A DNA stretch of 64,000 nt from Ypsolopha sequella (Eukaryota > Arthropoda > Insecta > Lepidoptera > Ypsolophidae). Under the pieces are notes generated by a model. It was not told where the DNA came from. It worked only from the letters and a program-made list of their open reading frames with translations, and ran no database searches. The position numbers and the translations under genes were made by a program. The DNA lies in the NCBI GenBank assembly GCA_934047225.1, contig OW203987.1, positions 9,513,501 to 9,577,500 of the forward strand, read 5' to 3'. Shown piece by piece: positions 1 to 10,435 of this stretch (positions are counted from its first letter, which is position 1; each line of letters starts with the position of its first letter).

Positions 1-291
1 TACTCACATGTAAGTAAATATTTTTTCAATGCATGTGCTCGTAAAGGCCCACTTTTTATGCATCAAAACCGAACAGAAAGTCGATTATTTTGCCCTAGGG
101 CTTTATTATTATTATTTTTTTTAATTTGTTTGCAATGGTTGGCTAACCTGCAGCCTTTCCTGTGTACCATAGATGTTATACTTTTTATTCCACTGTTTAA
201 CGGCTCTGGATACAGTCCTTTTGAGCCAATTACAATTTAAAGTTCACAAAATTATATTTGTTTTATTTCCTCACACTATGCATTGAAAAAC
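1..291. other. AT-rich stretch, nothing recognised
   Basis: Short open frames only, with no coding character, no splice-site context and no repeat that I can match elsewhere in the window. Confidence 0.4.
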
Positions 292-412
292 GTAGTATGA
301 TACACGGGCGTAAGAGCAATAAATTACTCGGTTACGTTTAAAACACTCGCTACGCTCGTGTTTTAAATCGTCCTCGTAATTTATTCCTTTGCGCCCTTGT
401 AGCATAAACTAC
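292..412. repeat. imperfect palindromic (foldback) repeat
   Basis: The left arm (about 292-335, containing ACACGGGCG and AATAAATTAC) is the reverse complement, with a few mismatches, of the right arm (about 367-412). A small palindrome with arms AAAACAC and GTGTTTT forms the centre. It resembles a short palindromic repeat common in lepidopteran genomes, but I cannot name the family. Confidence 0.6.
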
Positions 413-1043
413 TAATTTATTTAGGGAAAAACAACAGAAGTAAACTGCAGATATAACTAGAAGGAAATAACAAAAAATTTTTTTTTACAAATATTTAAAA
501 CTTCTCCCTTCAACATTTTCCTCAGAGAGATAACAAGAAAAAATATAAAATTTGGTGAGGCTACAGAAAAGACCTAAATCTAAACCTAACTTAACTAAAT
601 GTACAATTTTAATTATAATTAATTAAACACACAATGTTAAGTAATAATGATATACTACATACATAAGTAAGTCAGGAATAAAGTTCGCGTCGTTGTTAGG
701 GTCCCGTTAAATGATGTAAACCCTTATACTATAAGGCTTATATTTACGTCCGTCTATCTAAGCTTCCGGAACATAAATAAAAATGGCTTGTCAGATTATG
801 CTGAAATTTGGTATGTAGGTTCACAGCTCAGCGGAATAAGATTTGCCTGTGAGCGAGGGTGATACAACGCGGCGAACTGTCAAAATGTGACGTTTCAAAT
901 AAAGACGGCGGGCGTTAGTTCACCACCGGCAAATACGATTATTCTCCTTTAACGGACTCAAATTTTTCACCAAACATTTGACGTGTCAAGTGAAGTATAT
1001 TTTCAGCCAGCCAGAACCAGTACAGTCACTATCTTCAAAGGCC
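413..1043. other. non-coding; possible interspersed-repeat remnant near 690-840
   Basis: No gene is seen. Around 690-760 the phrase TAGGGTCCCGTT is followed by GTCCGTCTATC, which resembles the 3' part of the lepidopteran repeat seen more fully at 3848-4150. The rest is AT-rich and featureless. Confidence 0.4.
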
Positions 1044-1297
1044 GCGTTAAGAGCGGCTACGCAGCCGGATTGTGAAAAACCCTCCTTTTTCTAATTAATC
1101 GAAACAGAAAATTTAAAAATTTAAATTTCAAAAAGTTTGAATTACAAAAATTTTGAAAAACTTTGCAATGGCAGCATACACAATACATAGGTAATAAATT
1201 AGGGAATTTGAGTGAATTTTGAATTTATATGTTCTCTTTCGATTAATTAGAAAAAGGCAGGTTTTTCACGATCCGGCTGCGAAACCGCTCTTAAAGG
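1044..1297. mobile_element. foldback MITE with TIRs of about 55 bp
   Basis: The left arm (about 1044-1100) contains TTAAGAGCGG, GCAGCCGGAT and TCTAATTAATCGAAA. The right arm (about 1236-1297) is its reverse complement with only a few mismatches. The centre of roughly 130 bp is AT-rich and non-coding. The structure is that of a non-autonomous DNA transposon. No clear target duplication could be read, so the superfamily is open. Confidence 0.7.
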
Positions 1298-1600
1298 CTT
1301 TCTTGAATTTTATCTGTGTGGGAGGGCGCAGTGCCGCGGGCGTGCGCTAGCGCAGACCGGTCGCGTTCAGCGAGCAACAACACGCCAACGAACTGAACTG
1401 AGGCGCCGAACTGCCGTCGAATAAACAAACAAACCGCGACGGTACTTACTCATCATGACACGCTTATTGCTACAACGATACGGAACAAACTATTTAAACG
1501 AAACATTAATTTATTCTCATACTTAATTATCAAAAAGAGCTTTCAAATTTTAAAATCAGAATGTATATCATCGTCAATACATATAATAAAATTTTAGAAT
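1298..1600. other. CpG-rich patch (about 1315-1440) then AT-rich DNA
   Basis: A locally GC- and CpG-rich stretch contrasts with its surroundings. On the minus strand it contains TCAGTTCAGTT, which resembles an arthropod initiator. Nothing else supports a promoter, and no open frame is attached. Confidence 0.25.
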
Positions 1601-1765
1601 CCGGTGTGTCTGTACGTTGGAGAAAAGTAATAAAAATAGAAAGGGGGTGATTATAGATGAGTGATAGAACACAAATCAGCGATTTTTAGAATTATTTTCT
1701 GTCTGTCTGTCTGTTTGTTTGCTCGCGCACACCTCCGAAACCACTGAACGGATTTGGATATGTTT
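1601..1765 (+). repeat. dispersed repeat with CTGT microsatellite core, copy 1
   Basis: It runs from CCGGTGTGTCTG through AGAACACAAATCAGCGATTTTTAGAATT and a (CTGT)n run to CTGAACGGATTTGGATATG. The same order occurs in reverse complement at 5973-6160. There the repeat continues to a GCTAGTG end, as in lepidopteran Helitron-like tails. This copy lacks that end. Confidence 0.6.
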
Positions 1766-1924
1766 CTTTTATTATCATCATATAGTTGCCCTGCTCAGCA
1801 AATAGGCTACAAGGAGTGTTAATAAAATAACACCCAAGCAAAAAACGGGCGGGGTAGGATAAACGCTATATAACATATGTAACACTTATCTGTCCTGTCC
1901 GTCCGTCCGTCCTAAGGCTTATTG

Positions 1925-2205
1925 TATGATGACATGATGACCAGGGTTTGCTTATCGGACTGGAAGGTGGATAAGGGATATCCATTAATAAGTTCTCAAA
2001 TAAGTTTGAGCTTATTTTATTGGTCTTTATTAGTACTTTGGTAAAACATGGTGATCTGAGTCAGATGATGGGATTGGAAGATGGATACGGTAACTCCTCA
2101 ACGGACAACAGCACATATCTCGGGTTTGTGCTTATTTGGTCGGTCTTGATGAGTGTGTCTGTAAAATATGGTTACCAGGATCTGATGATGAGACTGGACC
2201 AAATA
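1925..2205 (+). repeat. degenerate tandem repeat, unit about 118 bp
   Basis: The phrase GTTTG(A/T)GCTTATTT recurs at about 2006 and 2124. Each is followed by a GATCTGA, (G)ATGATGxGA and TTGGAAGATGGA-like block, and a partial unit starts near 1946. Roughly 2.5 units are present. Short open frames here (for example 2020-2265) are by-products of the repeat and not genes. Confidence 0.5.
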
Positions 2206-2514
2206 TTCAAAAGCAGGCAGCTTTTCCCCTTATGTTTAATAACATCGGTTTCTGCATTAGAATAGAACGTTTGCTGCACCATAGTTTGGTAAATGTTACA
2301 ATTGCTCAGAATAAACCAATCTTGGATCGATAAAATATGCAAGTGCGTAGACGCAACCATGCGCCGCACAGTTGTAACTTATTACTTTGCTGAAAATAGA
2401 ATAAGCACCAAACTATTATACATTTACGGTTTTCCGGGATAATTAGTATACACAATAAAATCTAAATAAAGTTAATGTTAATGTTTCTCACATCTGTTTA
2501 CATTATATTTATAA

Positions 2515-2695
2515 CTAGCCTTTGGCCCGCAGCTCCACCCGCGTTTATTTAACCATTGCCCCGTTTTCGGCTTGGGCGTTATGGTATTAACATCTCTTAG
2601 CCTATATGTTGACCAGGGTCGCTACGATGATAATAACGTAAACCGCGTCCAAACCCGGTTTGTGGTTCTCGAGTTAAAACGGAACATATATATTA
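2515..2695 (-). mobile_element. Helitron-like non-autonomous repeat fragment
   Basis: Read on the minus strand it ends in GCGGGCCAAAGGCTAG followed by T. This fits the CTRR|T end of Helitrons and the common lepidopteran GCGGGCAAAAGCTAGT tail. The inner part (CTCGAGTTAAAACGGAAC, a GACCAGGGTCGCTACGATGAT block) matches, in opposite orientation, the copy at 16890-17075. The family assignment is inferred from the tail only. Confidence 0.45.
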
Positions 2696-2705
2696 ACAAT
2701 ATATC

Positions 2706-2839
2706 ATTGCAGTATAGAAACGCAGAAAGAAAAGTAAGCCTGGATGTGTGGAGCTCTACACCGGGATTCGAACCCGGGACTTCTCACTTACCGGGCGATT
2801 GATTGCTCTACCAATGATTCTGCGTTTCTATACTGCAAT
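2706..2839 (-). repeat. tRNA-derived sequence enclosed by a perfect 22-bp inverted repeat
   Basis: On the minus strand, TGGTAGAGCAAT resembles an RNA polymerase III A box. GGTTCGAATCCC is a perfect B box within a 5-bp T stem (CCGGG/CCCGG, loop TTCGAAT). The acceptor ends do not pair, so this is tRNA-derived and not a working tRNA gene. The arms 2706-2727 and 2818-2839 are exact reverse complements (left arm starts ATTGCAGTATAG). Part of the arm (TCTGCGTTTCTATAC) recurs near 14781, which suggests a SINE head or tail. Confidence 0.65.
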
Positions 2840-3389
2840 ATCCCCTTGCGATGGATAAATCGCCAAGTGTTATAGACATTTATTTCTATCATAGGAACAT
2901 ATACCACAGATAAAAATTCCAAAAGTGGTAGTTTTGGTTTCAGTACAATACTAATAAAAGAAACCATTTCATAAAAATAAAAGAGTATATTCATTATACA
3001 GACACAACTTCTTTACTACTCTATTATTAGTATATAAGTAGATGAGAATACAACGGAATGAGATAGTAGCCGTGGTCTTGAGCGGTTACCCTTGAGGCTT
3101 TGACGGAGATTTATTGAATTTCAACGTATCACTATTTATAATCGGCATCGGACCATTAAAGCGTAAGTATTGAATTTTGTCACAGTTTATATACAGCGTG
3201 TAAATAGACTGCAGGTTACCGAAAAAATATGTATAACCGAGCAAACAAATAAAAGTGTACTAGATATTGAAAACTAGAAACAAAAAAGGTTTCCTTTTTT
3301 AATCACGTATGTTCTTTATAAGTACTTACAGAAAAGCTTAATTTATCAGTATGTCACGAGAGTCACGACATCAATACCTGAGGGGGTGT
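2840..3389. other. non-coding, nothing recognised
   Basis: AT-rich DNA with no gene, RNA signature or internal repeat that I can support. Confidence 0.4.
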
Positions 3390-3560
3390 CGGAACAGTGA
3401 AGTGCATGTGAACTGTGAAATGCAAGTCACACTCAACACCACACTCGCTCACCCACGTTCCACCGCTAATTTATTACGACCCAGCGCGATGGATGGTGAG
3501 CCGCTATCGTCGTGCTTCGGGCACAAATATAAATCCACAGCTTAACGTGCTTTCCGAAGC
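3390..3560 (+). repeat. dispersed repeat, copy 1 (second copy at 54590-54765)
   Basis: It shares AACTGTGAAATGCAAGTCA, CCACACTCG, CACCCA(C/T)GTT and CCAGCG(C/T)GATG, in the same order and spacing, with 54590-54765. The small open frames 3351-3545 and 3415-3657 lie in the repeat and are not conserved in the second copy. The family is not recognised. Confidence 0.6.
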
Positions 3561-3847
3561 ACGTAGCCCGATCACTATCGTGTTCCTACGGGATGTAAAC
3601 CTGGATCAGTGGTTCCATCCATACGACGACGGAGGCGTAAATTTAATAATAGTCTAATAACACCCCGTATAACTGCCGTGTGGGTGTGCAAAGAAAAAGC
3701 TCGAGATTGCACCGCAACTTCACTATCAGATGAAACATTATCCGTGCCACGAGTACAGACACGCACAACGGGTTCCATTGAAGGTTTGAAGTACTACCAG
3801 GGGAAACCTCCATAAATCCAGTTTTCACTCTTATTAACACAGTAATA
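3561..3847. other. non-coding, nothing recognised
   Basis: Overlapping short frames on both strands (3575-3840) show no domain or codon signal. It may be a continuation of the repeat at 3390, but the second copy does not extend this far. Confidence 0.35.
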
Positions 3848-4150
3848 AGGTGAAAAAACCGGCCAAGTGCGGCGAGTCGGACTCGTGCACGAAGGGTTCT
3901 GTACCATTATCTATGAAAAAGGCAAAAAATCACATTTGTTGTATGGGAGCCCTCTTAAATATTTATTTTATTCTGTTTTTTAGTATTTGTTGTTATAGCG
4001 GCAACAAAAATACATCATCTGTGAAAATTTCAACTGTCTAACTATCACGGTTTATGAGATACATTCTGGTGACAGACGGACAGACAGACAGACAGCGGAG
4101 TCTTAGTAATAGGGTCCCGTTGGGTTATCCTTTGGGTACGGAACCCTAAA
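3848..4150 (+). repeat. lepidopteran interspersed repeat (GTACGGAACCCTAAA tail)
   Basis: It starts near GGCCAAGTGCGGCGAGTCGG, contains GTGCACGAAGGGTTCTGTACC, a (GACA)n run at about 4074-4096 and AGGGTCCCGTT, and ends in GGGTACGGAACCCTAAA. This arrangement is very common in moth and butterfly genomes and is one of the best taxonomic clues here. Degraded relatives lie at 35585-35957 and 37396-38140. Confidence 0.7.
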
Positions 4151-4384
4151 AATGGGTATATGTTATTTATCACGATAGTACACACCGATCTCAATAATTT
4201 TAAAAGTCACATAATATTACATTGCCGTTACGACAGTCGGTGTAATTGTAACGAAACTGACTTACTGACACAATTAATGTTAAGTGCTAGTTAATTTGTT
4301 GTAATAAACGTGCACAATAGAGTTGCTCTAGGCGCGTTTTGTTGCTAGTAAAGAAATACAATTTGGATATATGCCGCAGTAATA

Positions 4385-4815
4385 TTAATATATCGGCGAT
4401 ATGCGAAAAAAATACGGGTGTTTCTTTTCTGTGTATTTCATTAAATACACGGAAAATTATAATCAGTTTCTGGTATATGCATCTTGACTGTATAATCTAG
4501 GGATTCAATATTGGAAAACATGTTTGGGTAAATTTTCCTCGATAGAAATAATTGTTGAAAAGAGGTCTTCAAACACACTTTTTCTCCTCGTTTGACGAAT
4601 AGGAACCATATACAGAACTCAAATATATGTTATTAAGTATGTTTCAACAATATCTAGAGATTTAGCATTTGAAATTTTGCTAGCTATTTTAATTTTTTTA
4701 CAAAAAAATATAAAACTAACATTTTTAGCTTTCGCCCTGAATCCGCCCCTCTCGCACGGCGCGATTTTTCGCTTGGAGTGACAGTGACAAAAATAAAATT
4801 CGCATAGCCTCTTAA
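4385..4815 (-). mobile_element. TTAA-flanked MITE, family copy 1
   Basis: TTAA lies at both edges (4385-4388 and 4812-4815) and TATGCGAA is shared by the inverted termini. The body includes CTCGATAGAAATAATTGTTGAAA, GAGGTCTTCAAACACACTTT and CTTTCGCCCTGAATCCGCCCC. These recur in reverse orientation at 7330-8010. More diverged relatives are at 9633-10056 and 29398-29822. A TTAA target suggests a piggyBac-type mobiliser, which is inference. Confidence 0.6.
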
Positions 4816-5530
4816 TTTTAAAATCTTCTCTACCTTACGTATGTGACGTATGTGTGTTAGATTACGATTTTAGATTTGATATTTATTTGACTATTTACGT
4901 TTCGTAGTAATCAACGCAAGCGGAAAAGTTATCCATATGAGGTGTAGAGGTAAAAACTGTTTTTTTTTTTACAATAATCTTTTTTTATAATGTGCGTATT
5001 ATATAAAGGTCATGGAGAAATCATCAAGCGTAAATAACATGGAAATTTATATCTATTATAGTTGTACAACCAGATATGGTTTAGTAGATTCAGACCACGC
5101 ATAAAGTAGTACAAATTCAAGGAGACCACAAAGTTCTTGCGACTTTCTTACACGTAACGACTCATGGTTTTTATACAAAAAGCATGAGTTCCCTTCACAG
5201 CCCGTGGACCATAAAGGTCACTTGTCGTCCTGTGAAAGGGCGACGGCCCCCTGGCTCACCTGTGAACCTCTGCCTTATTGCACTGCTGATTTGTTGGAAT
5301 GAGCGGGACAGAAGGTTTACGCATATCGTTACATATGATGCCAAAAGGATCCCTGTCAGACAAATATAAAAAAAGAAAAACAATTAAAAACTATTACAAC
5401 AACTATATTAGTTTATAGTACTTACAAGTATTTAGTTAATAAATAGGACTTGTACCCTCTATTCGCTAGCCGCGCCGCGCAGTGCGCCGTAGAACAAAAT
5501 AACCACTTACAAAAGGTTTACTCCACATAA
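4816..5530. other. non-coding, nothing recognised
   Basis: Mostly AT-rich. The somewhat GC-richer part at 5184-5369 has small frames on both strands but no recognisable protein. Confidence 0.35.
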
Positions 5531-5667
5531 CTAGCGAAAACAGGCGCACCCACACATAGACGCGTACTTACAACAATCTCGGATGAAGTTGGTCGAATGC
5601 CAGTACGAAATTCTGCCGAGATCATCATACGTACGCGTATATGCATGTGTGCGTCTGTTTTCGCTGC
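5531..5667. mobile_element. short foldback element, arms about 50 bp
   Basis: The left arm starts CTAGCGAAAACAGGCGCAC and runs to AATCTCGG. The right arm starts CCGAGATC and runs to GTCTGTTTTCGCTG. They are reverse complements with several mismatches, and the loop is about 35 bp. It is a typical small palindromic MITE or foldback. Confidence 0.65.
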
Positions 5668-5972
5668 GTCGTTATCTATTTTGTGGCCGGAGCATAGCAA
5701 GCGATCTAGAATTTTCACGTTCTGCCTATACGTTAGGAGATGAGGGCTATGAAGTTGTTAATCATTTTACATACGTTTCCTTAAATATATATTACTATAT
5801 AAAGTAACCACGCTGCTCTGATTGGGGGCAGTCTTTGACTGATCACCTCACAGTTTGATTTAAAAGAAAACTATGAGTCATTCAAAATTTGAAATATAAA
5901 TAATGTTTATTTAAGTCTATTTATATAAACTGTGTCGTTTGGTTTTTAAGTTTAACATTTTTATTTAAACAC
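5668..5972. other. non-coding, nothing recognised
   Basis: AT-rich DNA with no supported feature. Confidence 0.35.
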
Positions 5973-6160
5973 TAGCTTCTGGCCGCGGAAAAAAAACCGC
6001 ATCCAAATCCGTTCAGTGGTTTCGGAGATGTGCGTGAACAAACTGACAGACAAACAGACAGAAAAGAATTCTAAAAATCGCTGATCTGTGTTCTATTGCT
6101 CTTCTTTAGTCACCCCCTTACTATTTTTATCATTCAGATACACCGGGTTCTACTCTTTTA
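5973..6160 (-). mobile_element. dispersed Helitron-like repeat, copy 2
   Basis: This is the reverse complement of the repeat at 1601-1765 (CAAATCCGTTCAGTGGTTTC, ACAGACAAACAGACAG, CTGATCTGTGTTCTAT). On the minus strand it ends in CCGCGGCCAGAAGCTAGTG, a CTAG|T end like that of lepidopteran Helitron-like elements. Confidence 0.5.
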
Positions 6161-7329
6161 TTACATGTATTGATTGATTTAAATTTCTTTTTCGTAGTAT
6201 TATCAAATTCTCGAGTGGTTAAGACATGACATCTATAACAAGCCAGCCCTGCAATACATGTACTGATGTACATTGTGCCCCCCTGGCCCGCAATGCAGTT
6301 GCAATAATTCCTGCATTTACATTACACGCATTCACTCGCTCTCTATAATTATAACGAACTACGTTATTTTGAACCCACTCTCAACTAATTAGCGGGTAAA
6401 CTCGGATCTCACATTAGCAACTGTTTATTATCTCAACCGTACCCTGCTGCCTGGAGGAAGATTTTAGTACTTCTTTTAGTAAAAAGTACTTTTAGTAAAA
6501 ATACGTAATAATTTGGGACGCAATATACGTAATAATGGGTGAAAAGCGGGTGTACCAATTGTGGACTTCACTTTGCATTTCACTTCTTGGGACATTTTTT
6601 TTAATTTGTGTCACTTCTTATCTACGATTACGTACTTAATCGAAAATAAAAACAGAAAATATTTAAGGCAAGGTGTGATCATAAGGAGATTTTCGTTTTA
6701 ACTAGCCTTACGTTTCTTTTTTTTTATTTAAGACAATTTTGTAATACGAGTATGTAATTTAAAAAATATATTTGGACGACAGAAATAATCCGTCCGTCGT
6801 ACATCAAGGCATGCATGCTGTCTTATAAAATACCAAGATGCGCCTGTACAAAGAGTCACCCGTATACATACATTATCTTCTCATACATTGTGACTATTGT
6901 GAGCAATCTTAAGCTTCCCGTCGAGCAAATTGATGCGTGGGCGTCCGTTGTAACCGACGCAACACTTGGGCGGGAAAATTTGGAACGTTTTGACATATCG
7001 TAGAAACGTGGGCGGGTAATGGAGTAGAAACCATGGTATGCTACACACAACAAACATAAGCCCATACATTTCGTGATTTGAATAGAGAACGCTGTCGATT
7101 ATAGAGATGGAACTTTTATGTTTTGCTATGAATAGTTGAATAAAAGATGAAAATTACGTCGTGTCTAGTCTTTATGTTCGCAACACTTCCGTCTACAAAT
7201 TGAATGTTTGCTATGATTACTAGGCCTAGCCGGATGTTATAATGAAGATCGTGCGTGTCCATACGAAATTATTCTTAAATATACTTAGCAATCAAATTTG
7301 AAAATTCTTCCATGTCTGCGACTTAGCCC
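6161..7329. other. non-coding, nothing recognised
   Basis: The open frames at 6815-7069 overlap on both strands, are short and show no domain. No repeat partner was found in this window. Confidence 0.35.
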
Positions 7330-8010
7330 TTAAGAGGCTATGCGAATTTTATTTTTGTCACTCTCACTCCAAGCGAAAACACGCTCAGTGCGAGAGGGGC
7401 GGATTCAGGGCGAAAGCCAAAAATGTTAATTTTATAATTTTTATAAAAAAACTAAAATAGCTAGCAAAATTTCAAATATCAAATCTCTAGATATTTTTGA
7501 AACACACCTAATAAAATTTGTTTGAGTTCTGTGTATGGTTCCTATTCGTCAAACGAGGAGAAAAAGTGTGTTTGAAGACCTCATTTCAACAATTATTTCT
7601 ATCGAGGAAAATTTATCCAAACATGTTTTCCAATTTCAAAACCCTAGCTCAAAACCACGTAATCACACACACTACTCCCGTTATCCAATTTGCACGCACT
7701 AACACATTCACTTAGCTTACTAAATAATTTATTATAAAGTTAGACTTACTATTTACCTTCTTCGTCGTTTACTTTGTAAAATTGTAATAAGTTATAATGA
7801 TACAAATGGAGGTGCGGGGCATTCTGGCACAAGTATTGTTTAAATACTTAATAGGATGTTCCAGCAACTAATATTTCTATTTTTAAGCTTTTTTTCGCAA
7901 TAAATAATTTATTTTTTATTTTAGCTTGTATAGTGAAAATGCATATACCAGAAATTTATTAAAATTATTAAATTAAAAAAGAAACAACCGTATTTTTTTC
8001 GCATATTCAT
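7330..8010 (+). mobile_element. TTAA-flanked MITE, family copy 2, interrupted by an insertion
   Basis: It begins at TTAA (7330-7333) followed by GAGGCTATGCGAATTTT, and matches 4385-4815 in reverse orientation up to about 7648. The match resumes near 7938 (GCATATACCAGAAA) and ends with GTATTTTTTTCGCATAT near 8008. The roughly 280 bp between are an insertion absent from copy 1. They include the LINE-tail-like repeat at 7780-7900. Confidence 0.6.
7780..7900 (+). repeat. retroelement-tail-like repeat inside the MITE
   Basis: GGTGCGGGGCATTCTGGCAC, an AAATACTTAATAGGATGTTC-like block and CCAGCAACTA parallel GGAGCGGGGTATCCTGGTAC and AGGATGTCCGAACATCTA at 14812-14920. It is probably the 3' end of a retroelement. 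Family unknown. Confidence 0.45.
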
Positions 8011-9632
8011 TTCATTTCTTTCGTAACAGGGATCTAAGCCCTAAGGAAACTGCATGAAAATTGAATTCGGAAGAAAATCAGACTGCTTCCATCACCGCTA
8101 CCAATTATCTACAGTGAGGAAGAGAAACAAACATTAATCAACATAGAACTGTGTTTTATCAGTCATTCTCACTACGTTGGCGGATGGGCTTCTCTTGTAC
8201 GCTAGTTCTTAATGTGTTTGATGTAAAGGCTATTTTGCAATAAATAATAGTTTCTTTGTCAGTTTCTATAGTGAAAGCTGTTGGCCCTACGGTTAGATTG
8301 GCACAATTAACGCATCAATTAACTGGAGAACTATTAAAGCTATTCACTAACAGCTGAACTGGAGGCGTGTGACATAGTGTCGCTTTAAAACACTTACCAA
8401 GGGTATTTCTACTATACTCAGTCTAAATAACTAACAGAAATAATTCAAATTTATAATATACACAATTATGTTTAGAACCTATTTATAACATACACAATTA
8501 TGTTTAGAAAGTGTGTAATTTGAATAAGCTACCCTAAAAATGTAATATTTAGTATGTCAAACTGTCCGTCAAACAGTTTATTTTTATAAACTAGTACGGC
8601 GAGTAGTCTTGACTTGACTATAAATCTAATTATGTAAAACTTTATTGTTAAGGGTTTTGCTAATTGTTATTTATCGTAAATAATAAGCTTTTAATGTACC
8701 TTTGTTGTGAATAAATTCATTCATTCAAATATATTGCGTCGACAAAACGACGCTAACGATTGAGAAAATTGCGACAAGACGCCGAAAGACCTTTATGCAA
8801 TATTAAGATTGACTTAAAAAATAAAAGACAAGAGCCGTCATCAAAGTTTAACACATCAATTAATTTATATTATTTCAGCCTCGAGACACGTTGACCTAAA
8901 AAAACCCGCTTGACAGTAAAAAGATGCTATTCAAATTAATGAACGCATCATAAATACGTCCTCTTTTGTTTGCTTTACTCCAGTTACATACAAGTGGTTA
9001 CCGAGAACGCGACAATAAGTGGATGCAATAAAGTTCCCACATGTACAAACTTACCAATATAATCTAAATAACACAAACAAGCTATAATAGGCCTTATCAC
9101 TTCGGAAAAGCGAAGTTGTAAGCTATCTAAAAGAGTTGGTACCATCATAGATACAGTTGATGTAACTGAAACAGATCCATGTTAGATAACATTGCACGCA
9201 TCCATTGTTGCGGCGGAAACCCTACGACCTCAGAGCTGATTATGCCCGTGTTATTATACCAGCCATTGTACAATTTTATTGGTAGCGGCAGCGACTGTTC
9301 TATGCCACCTTATTCTATTCCTCTGCAGTAGCTGCATGCTGTCCACTATAATATAATTTTCCATACGAGTGATATTTATATGAAATTTCCGAGTAGTCTG
9401 ATCTGTTTGTACGTAAGAAATAAAATTTTCGTGTGCACAAAGGGATACATTTCTGGCGGGGACTAACTTATTATTAACTTGTATGTCTGTTAGGTACTAT
9501 TAATTTCATACTGTTTCTCTATAAGTGTTATTGTGCACAACATTTTATTATCTTATTTATATCAAATAACCTTATCGCTCTTGGTTTGCTGGAAGAAATC
9601 TGATTATTGAGATATAACCTTTACCATGTATT
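8011..9632. other. non-coding, nothing recognised
   Basis: Over 1.6 kb without a gene signal. AATAAATTCATTCATTCA at about 8711-8728 resembles the simple tail of a non-LTR element. Two near-identical phrases (ATAACATACACAATTATGTTTAGAA, about 8455-8510) form a small local duplication. Confidence 0.35.
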
Positions 9633-10056
9633 TTAAGGTGATATATCGTCCGTGCAAAAGTCCCCGTTTTTCCAGGCAGAAAGACCCACAATGCGAGAGG
9701 GACAGAATCGTTGAAAATTGACAAAAAGTCGGTTTTAAATTAATACAAAATTAACTAAAATAGCTATGAAAATGTCCATAACCAGTAATTTAGGTATTAC
9801 TAAAACCCATCTAAATAAATATTTTTGATTCCTGTATGCTATCCCAATTTGTCAGAATATCAAAATAAGTGTAAATTTAGACCACATTTCAATTATTATA
9901 TCTATCGAGTGAAATTCTTCCAATCGCGTTTCTGATAGTCCAAAATTTAGAAAAACGTTCTAAAGTAGTTATACTAACTTATTTAAATTGGGACTTCTTT
10001 TGAACAGCAGATAAATAACTTCCAAAAGTCTCGATTTTGACGATATACCCCCTTAA
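9633..10056 (+). mobile_element. TTAA-flanked MITE, subfamily B copy 1
   Basis: TTAA is at both ends (9633-9636, 10053-10056). The termini TTAAGGTGATATATCGTC and, inverted, TTAAGGGGGTATATCGTC agree at nearly all positions. The body matches 29398-29822 in the opposite orientation (GCGAGAGGGACAGAATCG, AATTAACTAAAATAGCTAT, CCAATCGCGTTTCTGATAG). It is a distant relative of the elements at 4385 and 7330. Confidence 0.65.
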
Positions 10057-10159
10057 TACCGAGTTTTCTGTGTATATTAAGAATAAATATAATATGCACC
10101 ATTTTATGTTGATAGTTAGGCAACTCTATTCTAAATATCTATAGTTGATACCATCGGCT
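10057..10159. other. spacer between two MITEs
   Basis: AT-rich, with nothing recognised. Confidence 0.4.
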
Positions 10160-10167
10160 CTGCCGAG

Positions 10168-10427
10168 CAGTGGCGTGCATAGAACTTTTTTCCGGAAAAG
10201 TAATCAAAAGGTCAAGTACGACAATAAAAAAAATATGAAAAAATTTAAAAAACACTTTGAAAAAAAAAGTTTGTATGACGCCAGGGTAGGCACTGCCTAC
10301 CCTAGAGTGAACATTTTCATACAAACTTTTTTTTTCAAAGTGTTATTTAAATTTTTTCATATTTGTTTTATTGTCGTACTTGACCTCCTGATTGCTTTTC
10401 CGGAAAAAAGTTCTATGCACGCCACTG
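10168..10427. mobile_element. hAT-type MITE with perfect 8-bp TSD, copy 1
   Basis: The termini are CAGTGGCGTGCATAGAA and its inverse. The whole 260-bp element is nearly one palindrome. It is flanked by perfect 8-bp direct repeats CTGCCGAG at 10160-10167 and 10428-10435. CAG..CTG termini and an 8-bp duplication are the hAT signature. The centre holds GGGTAGGCACTGCCTACCC. Apparent proteins on both strands (10139-10438) are palindrome by-products. A second copy is at 38879-39141. Confidence 0.88.
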
Positions 10428-10435
10428 CTGCCGAG

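Noticed and set aside
2745..2822. Functional tRNA gene on the minus strand
   Set aside because: A and B boxes and T arm are good, but the acceptor stem does not pair and no clear anticodon arm is visible.
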